The notes under the pieces were generated by a model. It worked only from the letters and a program-made list of their open reading frames with translations, was not told where the DNA came from and did not search any database. From an uncultured Lachnospiraceae bacterium (GTDB taxonomy: Bacteria > Bacillota > Clostridia > Lachnospirales > Lachnospiraceae): a stretch of DNA of 60,096 nt. The stretch spans positions 1-60,096 of the forward strand of contig CANQOK010000009.1 of the NCBI GenBank assembly GCA_947625465.1, read 5' to 3'. Each line of letters starts with the position of its first letter. Within the stretch, counting starts at the first letter, position 1. The position numbers were made by a program, and so were the translations under genes. Shown one piece after another: positions 1 through 10,025 of this stretch.

Positions 1-97
1 TTTGCAGATTTCCCTTAAAATCAAGGATTTTATTAAAATTTAGCAATAAAAAACAGGTAGTTTTTGACACTACCAACTTCACCATGGAGGAAAATCA

Positions 98-1015
98 ATG
101 AAAAAGGTCATAATCACCGGCGCGGGAGGCTTTATCGGCGGCGCATTGACAAAGAAATTGCTTGACGAGGGAGTTACGGTTTACGGGGTGGATGTTGATA
201 AAAAAAGACTTGTAAAATTCGAGAGATATGAAAGTTTTAAGCCTGTAATTGCAGACTTTTCAAAATATCCTCGTCTTCACGAAATGATAAAAGACGACGT
301 AGATGTTTTTTATCACTTTGCGTGGCAGGGGGTGTTCGGAAAGGCTTTTCAAAACTATTCACTTCAGCTTGACAATGCCAAGTACACCTGTGAAGCGATG
401 GTACAGGCCATAAAAATAGGCTGCGAAAAATTTGTCTTTGCCGGGACAATGAACGAGTATGAAATGAACGAGTATATCTGTGCCGACTACTTTGAACCGA
501 GATATACATATATTTACTCAGCCGTTAAGCAGGTTAGCGAAGCGATTTGCAAGACGCTGGCCTTTAACGGCAATATTGAGTTTTGCGCCGGGAGGATTGC
601 CATGGCCTACGGTGAGAACAATTATTCCATGATGGTGCCGAATGTGGTAATGAAAAATCTTATGACAAATACGCCGTGTAAGCTGGTTGAGGGCAATAAT
701 AACTATGACATGATTTATATAGATGACATCGCCTGCGCTTTTGAGGCCATTGGCAAAAGCGGGAAAAATATGAAAAGTTATTATGTTGGTCATAGAAAAG
801 TGAAAACATTTAGAGAAATAATAGAAGAGATAGCGCGGACGCTCAATCCGTCTTGTCCGTTGCTCTTCGGAGAATATTCCGACGCTCCGTCTGGAGTTGA
901 TTATGCAAATATCGACCTCGACGCCCTGTACAACGACACAGGTTTCGAGTGCAAGGCAGACTTTAGGGAAAGTATAATGAAAACAGCCAAATGGCTAAAG
1001 GAAGAAGGAATATAA
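98..1015 (+). CDS. NAD-dependent epimerase/dehydratase (nucleotide-sugar)
   Basis: A 305-residue extended short-chain dehydrogenase/reductase that should oxidise, epimerise or dehydrate a nucleotide sugar in the cytoplasm. The N-terminus carries a Rossmann dinucleotide loop (GAGGFIGG, residues 8-15) and an acidic residue after beta-2 (VDVD) that favours NAD. The catalytic Tyr-x-x-x-Lys is in IYSAVKQ. The start is supported by GGAGG eight bases upstream. It is followed after one base by UDP-galactopyranose mutase, then RmlA and RmlB, so it belongs to a polysaccharide precursor operon. The exact sugar substrate cannot be read from sequence. Codon use is AT-rich like the next gene and unlike the rml genes. 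Confidence 0.85.
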   Translation: MKKVIITGAGGFIGGALTKKLLDEGVTVYGVDVDKKRLVKFERYESFKPVIADFSKYPRLHEMIKDDVDVFYHFAWQGVFGKAFQNYSLQLDNAKYTCEAMVQAIKIGCEKFVFAGTMNEYEMNEYICADYFEPRYTYIYSAVKQVSEAICKTLAFNGNIEFCAGRIAMAYGENNYSMMVPNVVMKNLMTNTPCKLVEGNNNYDMIYIDDIACAFEAIGKSGKNMKSYYVGHRKVKTFREIIEEIARTLNPSCPLLFGEYSDAPSGVDYANIDLDALYNDTGFECKADFRESIMKTAKWLKEEGI

Positions 1016-1016
1016 T

Positions 1017-2186
1017 TTGGGTAAGATAATCATCATCGGCACAGGCTTTTCCGGCAGTATATTGGCGCGGAAGATCGCAGAGGAATGCGGACGCAAAGTA
1101 AAGATCGTAGAAAAACGCCCGCATATCGGCGGCAATGCTTATGACGAATATGACGAAAACGGTATTTTGATACAAAAATACGGTCCGCATTTTCTGAATA
1201 CGAATAATTATGAAGTGATAAAATTTTTAAAAAAATATTCGGAGCTTTTCAGATACGATGTAAAACTTCTGAGTTTTATTGATGGAAATTATGTGCGCCT
1301 GCCGTTTAATTTCCGCACGATGCAGCAGCTTGTGGGAGATGAAAATTCGGTTGAACTTTTAAAGGCGCTGAGGACTGAATTCGCAGGACGCGACAGAGTT
1401 CCGATCTTTGAACTGCTCAGCAGTAAGAATGAAAAAATCCAGAGTTACGGCGAACTGCTCTTTGAAAAAGCGTACAGAACATATACTTCTAAACAATGGG
1501 GGATTCCGCCGGAAGAAATTGATAAAAGTGTCCTTGAGCGTGTTCCTATGGCGATGAATTTTGACGAGCGCTATCTCAACAAGGATTTTCAATATCTTCC
1601 GAAAAACGGTTTTACAAAGTTGTTTGAAAATTTGCTTGATCATGAAAATATTGAGGTAAAGCTCAATTGTGATGCCTTTGCGCATATCAGTTTTGATGAG
1701 GAAAATGCAATTGTAAAATATGATGGTGAAAATGTGGATCTGCTTGTTTTCACAGGCGCGATAGACGAACTTTTCGGGCTGAAATTTTCACGTCTGCCGT
1801 ATCGCTCGCTTGAAATTAAATATGAATATTTTAACACAGAAAAAGTATTGCCCTGCGAGATAATTTCGTATCCTCAGGCCGATGGATACACTCGAAAAAC
1901 GGAATACAAGCAGTTTACATATGAAATGGGCAAGTGTGAAAAAACTGTTGTTGCTACAGAATATCCGCTTGAATATGCCCCTGATGATCCGAAAGCAAAC
2001 ATTCCGTATTATCCTGTGCTTACGGAGGAAAGTCAGATGATCTATCAAAAGTATCTTGACGAGGTTGGAAAATATAAGAATATCGTCCTCTGCGGACGGC
2101 TTGCAGAGTTTAAATATTACAACATGGATATCTGTATTGAACATGCACTTGAGAAATTTGAAGAGATAAAAGAAAGGTTGGGATGA
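1017..2186 (+). CDS. glf: UDP-galactopyranose mutase
   Basis: A 389-residue flavoenzyme that interconverts UDP-galactopyranose and UDP-galactofuranose, supplying galactofuranose for surface glycans. The FAD-binding loop is at the N-terminus ([10 protein letters not shown]), followed by the family block [13 protein letters not shown] and [10 protein letters not shown]. The length matches the family. The start is a TTG, one base after the epimerase stop, with an AAGGAAGAAGGA purine tract just upstream, so the two genes are probably translationally coupled. The stop lies one base before rmlA. Base composition is clearly AT-rich (14 G or C of 60 at 1201-1260), unlike the rml genes that follow. 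Confidence 0.93.
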   Translation: MGKIIIIGTGFSGSILARKIAEECGRKVKIVEKRPHIGGNAYDEYDENGILIQKYGPHFLNTNNYEVIKFLKKYSELFRYDVKLLSFIDGNYVRLPFNFRTMQQLVGDENSVELLKALRTEFAGRDRVPIFELLSSKNEKIQSYGELLFEKAYRTYTSKQWGIPPEEIDKSVLERVPMAMNFDERYLNKDFQYLPKNGFTKLFENLLDHENIEVKLNCDAFAHISFDEENAIVKYDGENVDLLVFTGAIDELFGLKFSRLPYRSLEIKYEYFNTEKVLPCEIISYPQADGYTRKTEYKQFTYEMGKCEKTVVATEYPLEYAPDDPKANIPYYPVLTEESQMIYQKYLDEVGKYKNIVLCGRLAEFKYYNMDICIEHALEKFEEIKERLG

Positions 2187-2187
2187 A

Positions 2188-3066
2188 ATGAAAGGTATTA
2201 TACTCGCCGGAGGGAAAGGAACAAGGCTGTATCCGAATACGATCTCGGTATCAAAACAGCTGCTTCCCATATATGACAAGCCGCTGATCTATTACCCGTT
2301 ATCGGTGCTGCTGTTGGCAAATATCCGTGAGGTGCTGATCATTTCGACTCCTTACGATATTGACGGATACAGAAATCTTCTGGAAGATGGCAGCGGCATT
2401 GGAATACATATCGAATACGCTGTACAGGAAACCCCGCGGGGACTTGCGGATGCATTTATCATCGGTGAAAAATTTATCGGCAGTGACAGTGTATGCCTCG
2501 TGCTTGGCGATAACATATTCTACGGCCAGTATTTTTCAGCGATTCTACAGCAGGCCAAGGAACAGGCGGAGTCGAGCGGTGCGACCATATTTGGCTATCC
2601 TGTGAAAAATCCTACGGCGTTCGGCGTGGTGGAGTTTGATGAAAACAGCAGAGTGATTTCCATTGAAGAAAAACCGGAAATACCCAAGTCTAATTATGCC
2701 GTGCCGGGGTTGTACTTTTACAACAATGAAGTTGTGGAAATCGCCAAAAACGTCAAACCCTCTGCGCGGGGAGAAATAGAGATAACTTCTGTAAACAACG
2801 AGTATCTTCGCAGGGGACAGCTTCGTGTCACTCTGATGGGGCGCGGGATGGCGTGGCTGGATACCGGTACGCCGAAGGGAATGCATAAGGCCGGGGGATT
2901 TGTAAAGACTGTACAGGAAATGCAGGGCTTTTACATTTCCTGTATTGAGGAGATCGCATGGAGACGCGGCTTTATTGACAGCAGCCGGCTCCGGAAGATA
3001 GGGGAAGAACTCAGCATGACCGACTACGGAAAATATCTGCTGTCATTGGTGGAGGAATCAGTATGA
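2188..3066 (+). CDS. rfbA: Glucose-1-phosphate thymidylyltransferase
   Basis: A 292-residue nucleotidyltransferase (RmlA) that makes dTDP-glucose from dTTP and glucose-1-phosphate, the first step of dTDP-rhamnose and related deoxysugar synthesis. The nucleotide-binding signature GGKGTRLYP is at residues 8-16, followed by the family blocks [10 protein letters not shown] and [10 protein letters not shown]. The length is typical. It starts two bases after glf and overlaps rmlB by four bases (ATGA), so it is part of one operon. RmlC and RmlD are not in the window. Either they lie elsewhere or this pair feeds another dTDP-4-keto-6-deoxyglucose pathway. Confidence 0.95.
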   Translation: MKGIILAGGKGTRLYPNTISVSKQLLPIYDKPLIYYPLSVLLLANIREVLIISTPYDIDGYRNLLEDGSGIGIHIEYAVQETPRGLADAFIIGEKFIGSDSVCLVLGDNIFYGQYFSAILQQAKEQAESSGATIFGYPVKNPTAFGVVEFDENSRVISIEEKPEIPKSNYAVPGLYFYNNEVVEIAKNVKPSARGEIEITSVNNEYLRRGQLRVTLMGRGMAWLDTGTPKGMHKAGGFVKTVQEMQGFYISCIEEIAWRRGFIDSSRLRKIGEELSMTDYGKYLLSLVEESV

Positions 3067-4082
3067 CCATAATCGTTACTGGCGGAGCCGGATTTATAGG
3101 AAGCAACTTTATATTTTATATGCTTAGACAACATCTGAAATACCGGATCGTCTGTCTGGACAAGCTGACCTACGCGGGCAATCTGTCTACGCTGGAGCCT
3201 GTAATGCATAAGCCGGGCTTTCGATTTGTGAAAGCCGACATCTGCGACCGGGAAGCGGTCTGCAGATTGTTTGAGGAGGAGAAACCGGATATCGTTGTCA
3301 ATTTCGCTGCGGAAAGCCACGTTGACCGCTCTATTGAGGATCCCGGCGTTTTTCTTCAGACCAACATCATAGGAACCGCCGTTTTAATGGACGCCTGCCG
3401 TAAATATGGCATTCAGCGTTATCATCAGGTGTCTACCGATGAAGTCTACGGCGATCTGCCCCTTGACCGGCCGGATCTGTTTTTTACAGAAGAAACGCCC
3501 ATTCATACCAGTTCGCCTTACAGCAGTTCCAAGGCGGCGGCGGATCTGCTTGTAATGGCATATCATCGGACCTACGGTCTGCCCGTGACGGTCAGCCGCT
3601 GCTCCAACAATTACGGCCCGTATCATTTTCCGGAAAAGCTGATTCCGCTCATGATTGCCAACGCGTTAAATGACAAACCGCTTCCTGTGTATGGAAAAGG
3701 GGAAAATGTTCGGGACTGGCTGTATGTGGAGGATCACTGTAAGGCGATTGATCTGATCATCCATAAAGGCAGAGTGGGAGAAGTTTACAACATCGGCGGT
3801 CATAATGAGATGAAAAACATAGATATTGTAAAACTCATCTGTAAAGAGCTGGGTAAGCCGGAGAGCCTGATTACATACGTTGCCGACAGAAAGGGGCACG
3901 ATCTGCGTTATGCCATAGATCCGACTAAAATCCACAATGAGCTTGGCTGGCTTCCGGAGACAAGATTTGCGGATGGAATCAGGAAAACAATACAATGGTA
4001 TCTCGATAACCGCGATTGGTGGGAAAACATCATCAGCGGGGAATATCAAAATTATTATCAGAAAATGTACGGGAACAGATGA
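3063..4082 (+). CDS. rfbB: dTDP-glucose 4,6-dehydratase
   Basis: A 339-residue extended SDR enzyme (RmlB) that converts dTDP-glucose to dTDP-4-keto-6-deoxyglucose using bound NAD. Visible signatures are the Rossmann loop [10 protein letters not shown] (residues 6-15), the block [10 protein letters not shown], the active-site loop STDEVYGDL, and the catalytic Tyr-x-x-x-Lys in [12 protein letters not shown]. The start overlaps the rmlA stop by four bases, which implies translational coupling. This is the last gene of the polysaccharide precursor cluster in this window. The 120 bases after it hold a new promoter for the next gene. Confidence 0.95.
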   Translation: MTIIVTGGAGFIGSNFIFYMLRQHLKYRIVCLDKLTYAGNLSTLEPVMHKPGFRFVKADICDREAVCRLFEEEKPDIVVNFAAESHVDRSIEDPGVFLQTNIIGTAVLMDACRKYGIQRYHQVSTDEVYGDLPLDRPDLFFTEETPIHTSSPYSSSKAAADLLVMAYHRTYGLPVTVSRCSNNYGPYHFPEKLIPLMIANALNDKPLPVYGKGENVRDWLYVEDHCKAIDLIIHKGRVGEVYNIGGHNEMKNIDIVKLICKELGKPESLITYVADRKGHDLRYAIDPTKIHNELGWLPETRFADGIRKTIQWYLDNRDWWENIISGEYQNYYQKMYGNR

Positions 4083-4116
4083 CATCATCAAAACGCCGCA
4101 AAAGTCTTCATCACTA

Positions 4117-4145
4117 TTGATTTTAAACTGATTTTTGGATATAAT
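4117..4145 (+). promoter_or_regulatory. Sigma-A promoter for the HAD hydrolase gene
   Basis: TTGATT (4117-4122) and a perfect TATAAT (4140-4145) are separated by 17 bases. The gene starts 62 bases downstream. This separates the HAD gene from the rml operon. Confidence 0.7.
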
Positions 4146-4207
4146 CGGTGAAAATCCTCGAATGAAACTGATTTCCTGAATCCCAAGGCAATGCTCGGAG
4201 GTGTTTG

Positions 4208-4735
4208 ATGGACGGAGCGCGTTTGAATCTGCCAGTGATCTGGCTGGACAGCGGAGATACGCTGATCGATGAAAGTACGGAGATTTATGATGAAGCAGGC
4301 AGCGTAGTCCGGGCGGAATGGATTCCGGGCGCGCAGGCGCTGTTGGAATATCTGGAAGAGAACGAATATACGGTGATCCTGGTGGCGGATGGGAGAGTGC
4401 GGTCATTTCAGAATGTATACCGGTACCACAGGGCAGAACATTATTTTTCGGATTGGGTGATCTCGGAGATTGTTGGTCATGAAAAGCCGCACCCGGATAT
4501 GTTCGGGAAGGCGCTGGAGGCATCCGGTCTGGGTGAAGCCGCCAAGCGCCGGATCGTTATGGTCGGCAATAATCTGAAAAAGGATATCGCGGGCGCGAAT
4601 CGGTTTGGCGTTACTTCGGTCTGGATGGACTGGTCGCCCCGGTATTTCCATGCGTATGAAGAGCCGGACTGGGTTCCGGATCATGTGATACACAGCCCGG
4701 AAGAATTGATCTTATTGTTAAAAAGCGGATTATAA
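4208..4735 (+). CDS. HAD-family hydrolase (phosphatase-like)
   Basis: A 175-residue haloacid dehalogenase-type hydrolase, probably a small-molecule phosphatase. Motif I is WLDSGDTLID (nucleophile Asp near residue 14). A lysine-containing motif is in GHEKPHPDMF, and motif IV is VMVGNNLKKDIAGAN, which keeps the metal-binding Asp. I chose the ATG at 4208 rather than the TTG one codon earlier, because GGAGGTG at 4197-4203 is better spaced to the ATG. It has its own promoter upstream and a terminator directly after the stop, so it is monocistronic. The substrate is unknown. Confidence 0.75.
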   Translation: MDGARLNLPVIWLDSGDTLIDESTEIYDEAGSVVRAEWIPGAQALLEYLEENEYTVILVADGRVRSFQNVYRYHRAEHYFSDWVISEIVGHEKPHPDMFGKALEASGLGEAAKRRIVMVGNNLKKDIAGANRFGVTSVWMDWSPRYFHAYEEPDWVPDHVIHSPEELILLLKSGL

Positions 4736-4739
4736 AATT

Positions 4740-4767
4740 GCAGTCTCGGAAATGGGACTGCTTTTTT
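4740..4767 (+). terminator. Rho-independent terminator after the HAD gene
   Basis: GCAGTC (4740-4745) pairs with GACTGC (4756-4761), followed by six T residues. It lies just after the stop codon. Confidence 0.8.
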
Positions 4768-4848
4768 ATGTGAAATAGTTGTAAAATTTTCTACACAAGG
4801 GGGAAGGTCTGTGTTATACTGGAACAAACTGAGGACGAAGGAGAACTT

Positions 4849-7416
4849 ATGGACGAAAAAAATATAACACAGCCGAAAAAAATTCTAAAGGACAAAAGCC
4901 AGGCGGCAACCATCGTTATGATCGTGATCATAGCGGTTGTTCTGATGTTCGCGTATGTGAAGATTACGGCGGCCATCGAGGAACGCAGCCTCGGACGGAT
5001 GGAAGAGAATGTCAAAACGGTAATTGAGGAGGTGCAGTCCAAACTGAACCGGGACAGCCGTCTGCTGAATGCGGCGGCGGACATCATTTCTGCCGATCAG
5101 ACGGTGGATATAGAGTCCATGCAGGATATTTTAAATAATATTGCCCCGCTTCTGGAGACAATGAACATCAGTATCCTGTTTCCGGACGACAGTATCCTGC
5201 AGGCAGACGGTACAACGCTGGACGCTTCTCACAATGACGGGCTTTCGTTTGAACGGGAGGCGCCGCTGGGCGAACATGTGTCGGATCGGGTTTACAGCAT
5301 TCCCGATAATATCCCGATCCTGCGGCATTTTGTGCCGATTACAAAAGACGGGGAAACGACTGCGCTTTTATATGGCGTTACCCGGCTGGAAAATCTGCCG
5401 ACCAGGCTGAATACCGGCAATATTTATAATTCCAGCGCCCATGTGTATATCATTGATACCAAGACCGGGGATTTTATTATGGATACCTACCATGAAACGC
5501 TGGGAAATTTATCGGACTATACGGAACAGGAAGTCCGGGGCAGTATGACCTGGGACGCCTTTAAGGAGGAACTGATGGGCGAGGGGACAGGCTACATTGT
5601 ATTTCGCCCGACTTCCGAGGATGACTGGGAATATCTGAATTACGCGCCGATTCATGTAAATCAGTGGGTGATCGCCGTATCGGTTCCCGAAAAAGAGGCG
5701 CTCACCAGTGTGTATGCGGTTCGGGATATCGGGGTTGCCGTAGGCGTTGTGATCGCCGGTTCTATCATCTTGTATTATCTCTGGATCAGGCGGAACGCCA
5801 GAATGCGGATGGAACAGGCTGTGGAGCAGGCGGTATTGGTAGAAAAGCTGCAGAAGGCTGAGGCGGCGGACCGTGCCAAGAGTATCTTTTTGTCTAATAT
5901 GTCGCATGACATTCGGACGCCTATGAATGCCATTATCGGATTTACGACGCTGGCGCAGACGAATCTGGATAATAAAGAGCGTCTGCAGGACTATCTGAGG
6001 AAGACGCTGTCCTCCTGCAATCATCTATTGAGTCTGATCAATGATATCCTGGATATGAGCCGGATCGAATCGGGCAAGCTGAATATAGAAGAAAAAGAAT
6101 GTTCGATTTCCGATATTTTCCGGGATATGCGGAACATTATCCAGAATCAGATGCAGTCCAAGCAGCTCAGCTTTTTCATGGATACGCTGGATGTGAATGA
6201 CGAGGACATTTACTGTGATAAACTGCATGTCAATCAGGTATTGCTGAATCTGCTGTCGAATGCGATCAAATTTACCCCTGCCGGCGGAACGGTATCGCTG
6301 ACGGTACAGCAAAAGCCTTCTGCGCCGACCGGATACGGTTCCTATGAGATTCGGGTAAAGGACACCGGAATCGGTATGAGCCCTGAATTTGCCGAGCATA
6401 TCTTTGAACCGTTTGAACGGGAGCGTACTTCCACGGTCAGCGGGATTCAGGGGACCGGCCTGGGCATGGCGATCACGAAGAATATCGTGGATTCCATGGG
6501 CGGCACGATCCGGGTGGAGACCGAACAGGGAAAAGGGACGGAATTTATACTGAACTTTGATTTTAAACTGCAGTCCGTACCGAAGAAGATTGAAAAAGTA
6601 AGAGAACTGGAAGGAATGCGCGCGTTGGTAGTAGACGACAGTTATTCCACCTGCGACAGTGTGACGAAGATGCTCTGGCAGATCGGGATGCGGCCGGAAT
6701 GGACGCTGCACGGGAAAGAGGCGGTGCTCCGTGCCAGACAGGCGGTGGAACTGGGCGATTCCTATAAGGCTTATGTGATCGACTGGTTGCTGCCGGATCT
6801 GAGCGGGCTGGAGGTAGTCAGACAGATCCGCGGGATTGCCGGGGACGATACGCCGATCATCATTATTACCGCGTATGACTGGAGCGCGTTTGAAGACGAA
6901 GCAAGAGAAGCAGGCGTGACCGCGTTCTGCGGAAAGCCGATCTTCCTTTCCGATCTGCAGGATACCTTACTGGAGGCAGTCGGAAAAGGTACGATGGAGC
7001 AGGAAAGTGTGCTTCCGAATATGCAGGCAGATTTTAAAGGAACCCGGATTTTGCTGGTAGAAGATAACGAGGTCAATCGGGAGATCGCGGAAATGCTGCT
7101 TAGCACACAGGGCTTTGTGGTCGAGTCGGCGTGGGACGGTTCTATGGCGGTGAATATGGTGAAACAGTCGGAACCCGGCTATTATCAGCTGATCCTGATG
7201 GATATTCAAATGCCGGTTATGAATGGGTACGATTCCGCGAAGGCGATCCGGGCGCTGGAATCTCCGGAGCTGTCCGCGATCCCGATCGTGGCGATGACGG
7301 CGGACGCGTTTGAGGAGGATAAAAAACGGGCGCTGGAGTGCGGTATGAACGCGCATGTGGCAAAACCGATCGATATGAATCAGCTGATGGAGGTTATTGC
7401 CGGTATCTTAAAATAG
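4849..7416 (+). CDS. Hybrid sensor histidine kinase with two receiver domains
   Basis: An 855-residue membrane sensor kinase. Order of parts: transmembrane helix 1 (about residues 20-40), an extracellular sensor region of about 250 residues consistent with a double Cache fold, transmembrane helix 2 (about 293-313), a HisKA domain with His353 in SNMSHDIRTPMN, and a HATPase with the N box LLSNAIKFTP and the G2-type loop GTGLGMAI. Receiver 1 starts near 590 with phosphoacceptor Asp645 (YVIDWLLPDLSG). Receiver 2 starts near 733 with Asp739 and phosphoacceptor Asp785 (LILMDIQMPVMNG). No separate output regulator is adjacent. The UvrA-like gene follows after 11 bases, so the two may be co-transcribed. 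The start has GAAGGAG eight bases upstream. Confidence 0.9.
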   Translation: MDEKNITQPKKILKDKSQAATIVMIVIIAVVLMFAYVKITAAIEERSLGRMEENVKTVIEEVQSKLNRDSRLLNAAADIISADQTVDIESMQDILNNIAPLLETMNISILFPDDSILQADGTTLDASHNDGLSFEREAPLGEHVSDRVYSIPDNIPILRHFVPITKDGETTALLYGVTRLENLPTRLNTGNIYNSSAHVYIIDTKTGDFIMDTYHETLGNLSDYTEQEVRGSMTWDAFKEELMGEGTGYIVFRPTSEDDWEYLNYAPIHVNQWVIAVSVPEKEALTSVYAVRDIGVAVGVVIAGSIILYYLWIRRNARMRMEQAVEQAVLVEKLQKAEAADRAKSIFLSNMSHDIRTPMNAIIGFTTLAQTNLDNKERLQDYLRKTLSSCNHLLSLINDILDMSRIESGKLNIEEKECSISDIFRDMRNIIQNQMQSKQLSFFMDTLDVNDEDIYCDKLHVNQVLLNLLSNAIKFTPAGGTVSLTVQQKPSAPTGYGSYEIRVKDTGIGMSPEFAEHIFEPFERERTSTVSGIQGTGLGMAITKNIVDSMGGTIRVETEQGKGTEFILNFDFKLQSVPKKIEKVRELEGMRALVVDDSYSTCDSVTKMLWQIGMRPEWTLHGKEAVLRARQAVELGDSYKAYVIDWLLPDLSGLEVVRQIRGIAGDDTPIIIITAYDWSAFEDEAREAGVTAFCGKPIFLSDLQDTLLEAVGKGTMEQESVLPNMQADFKGTRILLVEDNEVNREIAEMLLSTQGFVVESAWDGSMAVNMVKQSEPGYYQLILMDIQMPVMNGYDSAKAIRALESPELSAIPIVAMTADAFEEDKKRALECGMNAHVAKPIDMNQLMEVIAGILK

Positions 7417-7427
7417 AGGACAGGGAA

Positions 7428-9956
7428 ATGGAAAGCAGGCTGGAAGAACAACAAACGCCGGACCGGATAAAAATCCGCGGCGGACGGGTACATAATCTGA
7501 AAAACATTGACGTCGATATTCCGCTTCACAGAATTGTGGGGATTGCCGGAGTCTCCGGCTCTGGCAAATCTTCTTTGGCGCTGGGGATTCTGTATGCGGA
7601 GGGTTCCAGGCGGTATCTGGAATCTCTTTCAACTTATACGCGCAGGAGGATGACGCAGGCGGAAAAGGCACAGGTAGATGAAGTGCTGTATGTTCCGGCC
7701 GCACTGGCGCTGCGGCAGCGTCCCGGCGTTCCCGGGATCCGCAGCACGTTTGGAACGGGTACGGAGTTGCTGAACAGTCTGCGGCTGATGTTTTCCAGGC
7801 TTGCAAGCCATCGCTGTCCGAATGGGCACTATGTGGAGCCTTCTTTAAATGTGGCGGCGGGCCTTCCGCTGATCTGTCCGGTGTGCGGCGAGCAATTCTT
7901 TGCGCCGGGCGCGGAAGAACTTGCCTTTAACAGTCAGGGCGCATGTAAAACATGTGAGGGTACGGGGATCGTCCGTACTGTGGATGAATCGACGCTGGTT
8001 CCGGATGAGTCGCTGTCGATCGACGAGGGCGCGGTCGCGCCATGGCAGACGCTGATGTGGTCGCTGATGAAGGACATTGCCCGGGAAATGGGCGTCCGCA
8101 CCGATGTGCCGTTTCGGGAACTGACGCCAAAGGAGCGCGAGATCGTTTTTCACGGTCCCGCGGTCAAGAAGAATATCATCTATCAGAATAAGACCAGCGG
8201 CGCTGCGGGAGATATGGATTTTACATACTTTAACGCCACCTATACTGTAGAGAACGCTTTGGCTAAGGTGAAAGATGAAAAGGGCATGAAACGGGTGGAG
8301 AAGTTTCTGCGGCAGGATGTGTGTCCGGACTGCGGCGGAACGCGGTTAAGCGATGCGGCGCGGGCGCCGCGGCTTCGCGGGATTTCCCTCGCGGAAGCCT
8401 GTAAGATGACGCTTTCCGATCTGACGGCCTGGGTGGCTGGGGTTCCGGCTTCGCTTCCCGAAGCAATGCGGCCGATGGCGGAGAGTATCGCAGAATCCTT
8501 TCAGAGCGCCGCAAAGCGGCTGACGGATCTGGGACTTTCTTATCTGACGCTGGACCGCGCCGCTTCTACGCTTTCCACCGGAGAGCGGCAGAGGATGCAG
8601 CTGGCCCGTGCGGTACGCAACCGCACAACCGGCGTTTTATATGTTCTCGATGAACCGTCTATCGGATTGCACCCCTCTAATCTGGAGGGGCTGAACGGCG
8701 TCATGCAGGATCTGGTTGCCGACGGAAATTCGGTTGTGCTGGTGGACCATGATGTTCATGTGCTTTCCAAAGCGGACTGGCTCATTGAGCTTGGTCCGGA
8801 GGCCGGGGGAAACGGCGGAACGGTCATTGCGCAGGGGACAAGAGAAGAAGTGGAAAAGGATACGAATTCACGGATCGGCGGGTTCCTCACAGGAAAAACC
8901 GCGATCCATATGGAGAAACAGATCGCACCGGATCAGATGTTTTCCATTGGAGCCATGCATCTGTCTACCTCCGAGATCCATACGGTAAAACCGCTGGAGG
9001 TGGATTTCCCGAAAGGCCGGCTGATCGCGGTAACCGGCGTGTCCGGTTCCGGAAAAACGACGCTGATCCTGGAAAGCCTGATCCCTGCTTTGGAAGCGGC
9101 TGTCCGGGGCAGTCAGCTTCCCAGCCATGTAAAGTCTGTTTCTGCCGACGGGATCGCACAGGTCAAACTGATCGACGCCACGCCGATCGGGATCAATGTG
9201 CGCTCTACTGTCGCCACTTACGCCGATGTGCATGATGAACTGCGCAAGGTCTACGCGAGAACGGCGGACGCAAAGGAGAAAGGCTATAAGGCAGGCGATT
9301 TTTCCTATAATACGGGGAAACTGCGGTGCCCTGTCTGCGACGGGACAGGGACCATCAATCTGGACGTTCAGTTTTTGCCGGATGTGGAGATTCCGTGTCC
9401 GGACTGCGGCGGTTCCCGTTACGCGAAAGAGGCCGGTTTCATCCGGCGCGTACCGAAACAGGGCGGAGAGGCAAAGACGCTTCCGGAGCTGATGGATATG
9501 AGCGTGGAAGAGGCGCTCGCCGTATGCGCGGATCTTCCGCTTGTGGCTCGGAAACTGCGCGTATTAAAGGAACTGGGGCTCGGTTATCTGACGCTGGGAG
9601 AAGAAACGCCGAGTCTTTCGGGCGGAGAGGCGCAGCGTTTAAAGCTCGCCAGTGAGATGGGAAAGGGACAGGCAGATACGGTATTTGTATTTGACGAACC
9701 TACCATTGGTCTGCATCCGCTGGATGTAGAGACGCTGCTTTTTGTATTTGAGGAATTGATCAAAAGCGGAGCGACCGTTATTGTCATTGAGCATGATCTG
9801 GATGTGATAAAAAATGCGGATTATGTGATCGATATGGGGCCGGGCGGCGGCGCGGAAGGCGGAAAAATCGTTGCGGCGGGTACGCCGGAAGAAATCTGTG
9901 AATGTAAGGACAGTAAGACCGGAGCATATTTGAAACGGTATATGACAGAGCATTAA
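7428..9956 (+). CDS. UvrA-like ABC ATPase lacking the UvrB-binding domain
   Basis: An 842-residue tandem ABC ATPase of the UvrA family. Both cassettes are intact: Walker A GVSGSGKSS near residue 42 and GVSGSGKTT near 538, signatures LSTGERQRMQLA and LSGGEAQRLKLA, Walker B LDEPSIGLHP and FDEPTIGLHP. Zinc-type CxxC pairs remain (CPVCGEQF, CKTCEGTG, CPDCGG, CPVCDGTG). The roughly 100-residue UvrB-binding insertion expected between the block RSTFGTGTELLNSLRL and the first zinc module is absent, which explains the short length against about 940 for true UvrA. This fits UvrA2-type paralogs, some linked to resistance to DNA-binding drugs. I chose the ATG at 7428 with AGGACAGGGA upstream, because an earlier in-frame start would overlap the kinase. 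Confidence 0.85.
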   Translation: MESRLEEQQTPDRIKIRGGRVHNLKNIDVDIPLHRIVGIAGVSGSGKSSLALGILYAEGSRRYLESLSTYTRRRMTQAEKAQVDEVLYVPAALALRQRPGVPGIRSTFGTGTELLNSLRLMFSRLASHRCPNGHYVEPSLNVAAGLPLICPVCGEQFFAPGAEELAFNSQGACKTCEGTGIVRTVDESTLVPDESLSIDEGAVAPWQTLMWSLMKDIAREMGVRTDVPFRELTPKEREIVFHGPAVKKNIIYQNKTSGAAGDMDFTYFNATYTVENALAKVKDEKGMKRVEKFLRQDVCPDCGGTRLSDAARAPRLRGISLAEACKMTLSDLTAWVAGVPASLPEAMRPMAESIAESFQSAAKRLTDLGLSYLTLDRAASTLSTGERQRMQLARAVRNRTTGVLYVLDEPSIGLHPSNLEGLNGVMQDLVADGNSVVLVDHDVHVLSKADWLIELGPEAGGNGGTVIAQGTREEVEKDTNSRIGGFLTGKTAIHMEKQIAPDQMFSIGAMHLSTSEIHTVKPLEVDFPKGRLIAVTGVSGSGKTTLILESLIPALEAAVRGSQLPSHVKSVSADGIAQVKLIDATPIGINVRSTVATYADVHDELRKVYARTADAKEKGYKAGDFSYNTGKLRCPVCDGTGTINLDVQFLPDVEIPCPDCGGSRYAKEAGFIRRVPKQGGEAKTLPELMDMSVEEALAVCADLPLVARKLRVLKELGLGYLTLGEETPSLSGGEAQRLKLASEMGKGQADTVFVFDEPTIGLHPLDVETLLFVFEELIKSGATVIVIEHDLDVIKNADYVIDMGPGGGAEGGKIVAAGTPEEICECKDSKTGAYLKRYMTEH

Positions 9957-9983
9957 GAAATTCAGATAGAACTCAGATCAGGA

Positions 9984-10013
9984 AAACCGGCGCGGCGTTT
10001 GCCGCGCCGGTTT
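9984..10013. terminator. Bidirectional terminator
   Basis: A perfect 13-bp stem (AAACCGGCGCGGC at 9984-9996 with its complement at 10001-10013) closes a four-base loop. It sits between the convergent uvrA-like gene and the DUF11 gene. A residues on one side and T residues on the other allow use in both directions. Confidence 0.8.
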
Positions 10014-10025
10014 CGATTGATCGGA

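Noticed and set aside
3666-4523. Open frame antisense to rmlB and the HAD gene (285 codons)
   Set aside because: It crosses a promoter and two real genes, is Pro/Ser-rich at its start and shows no family pattern.
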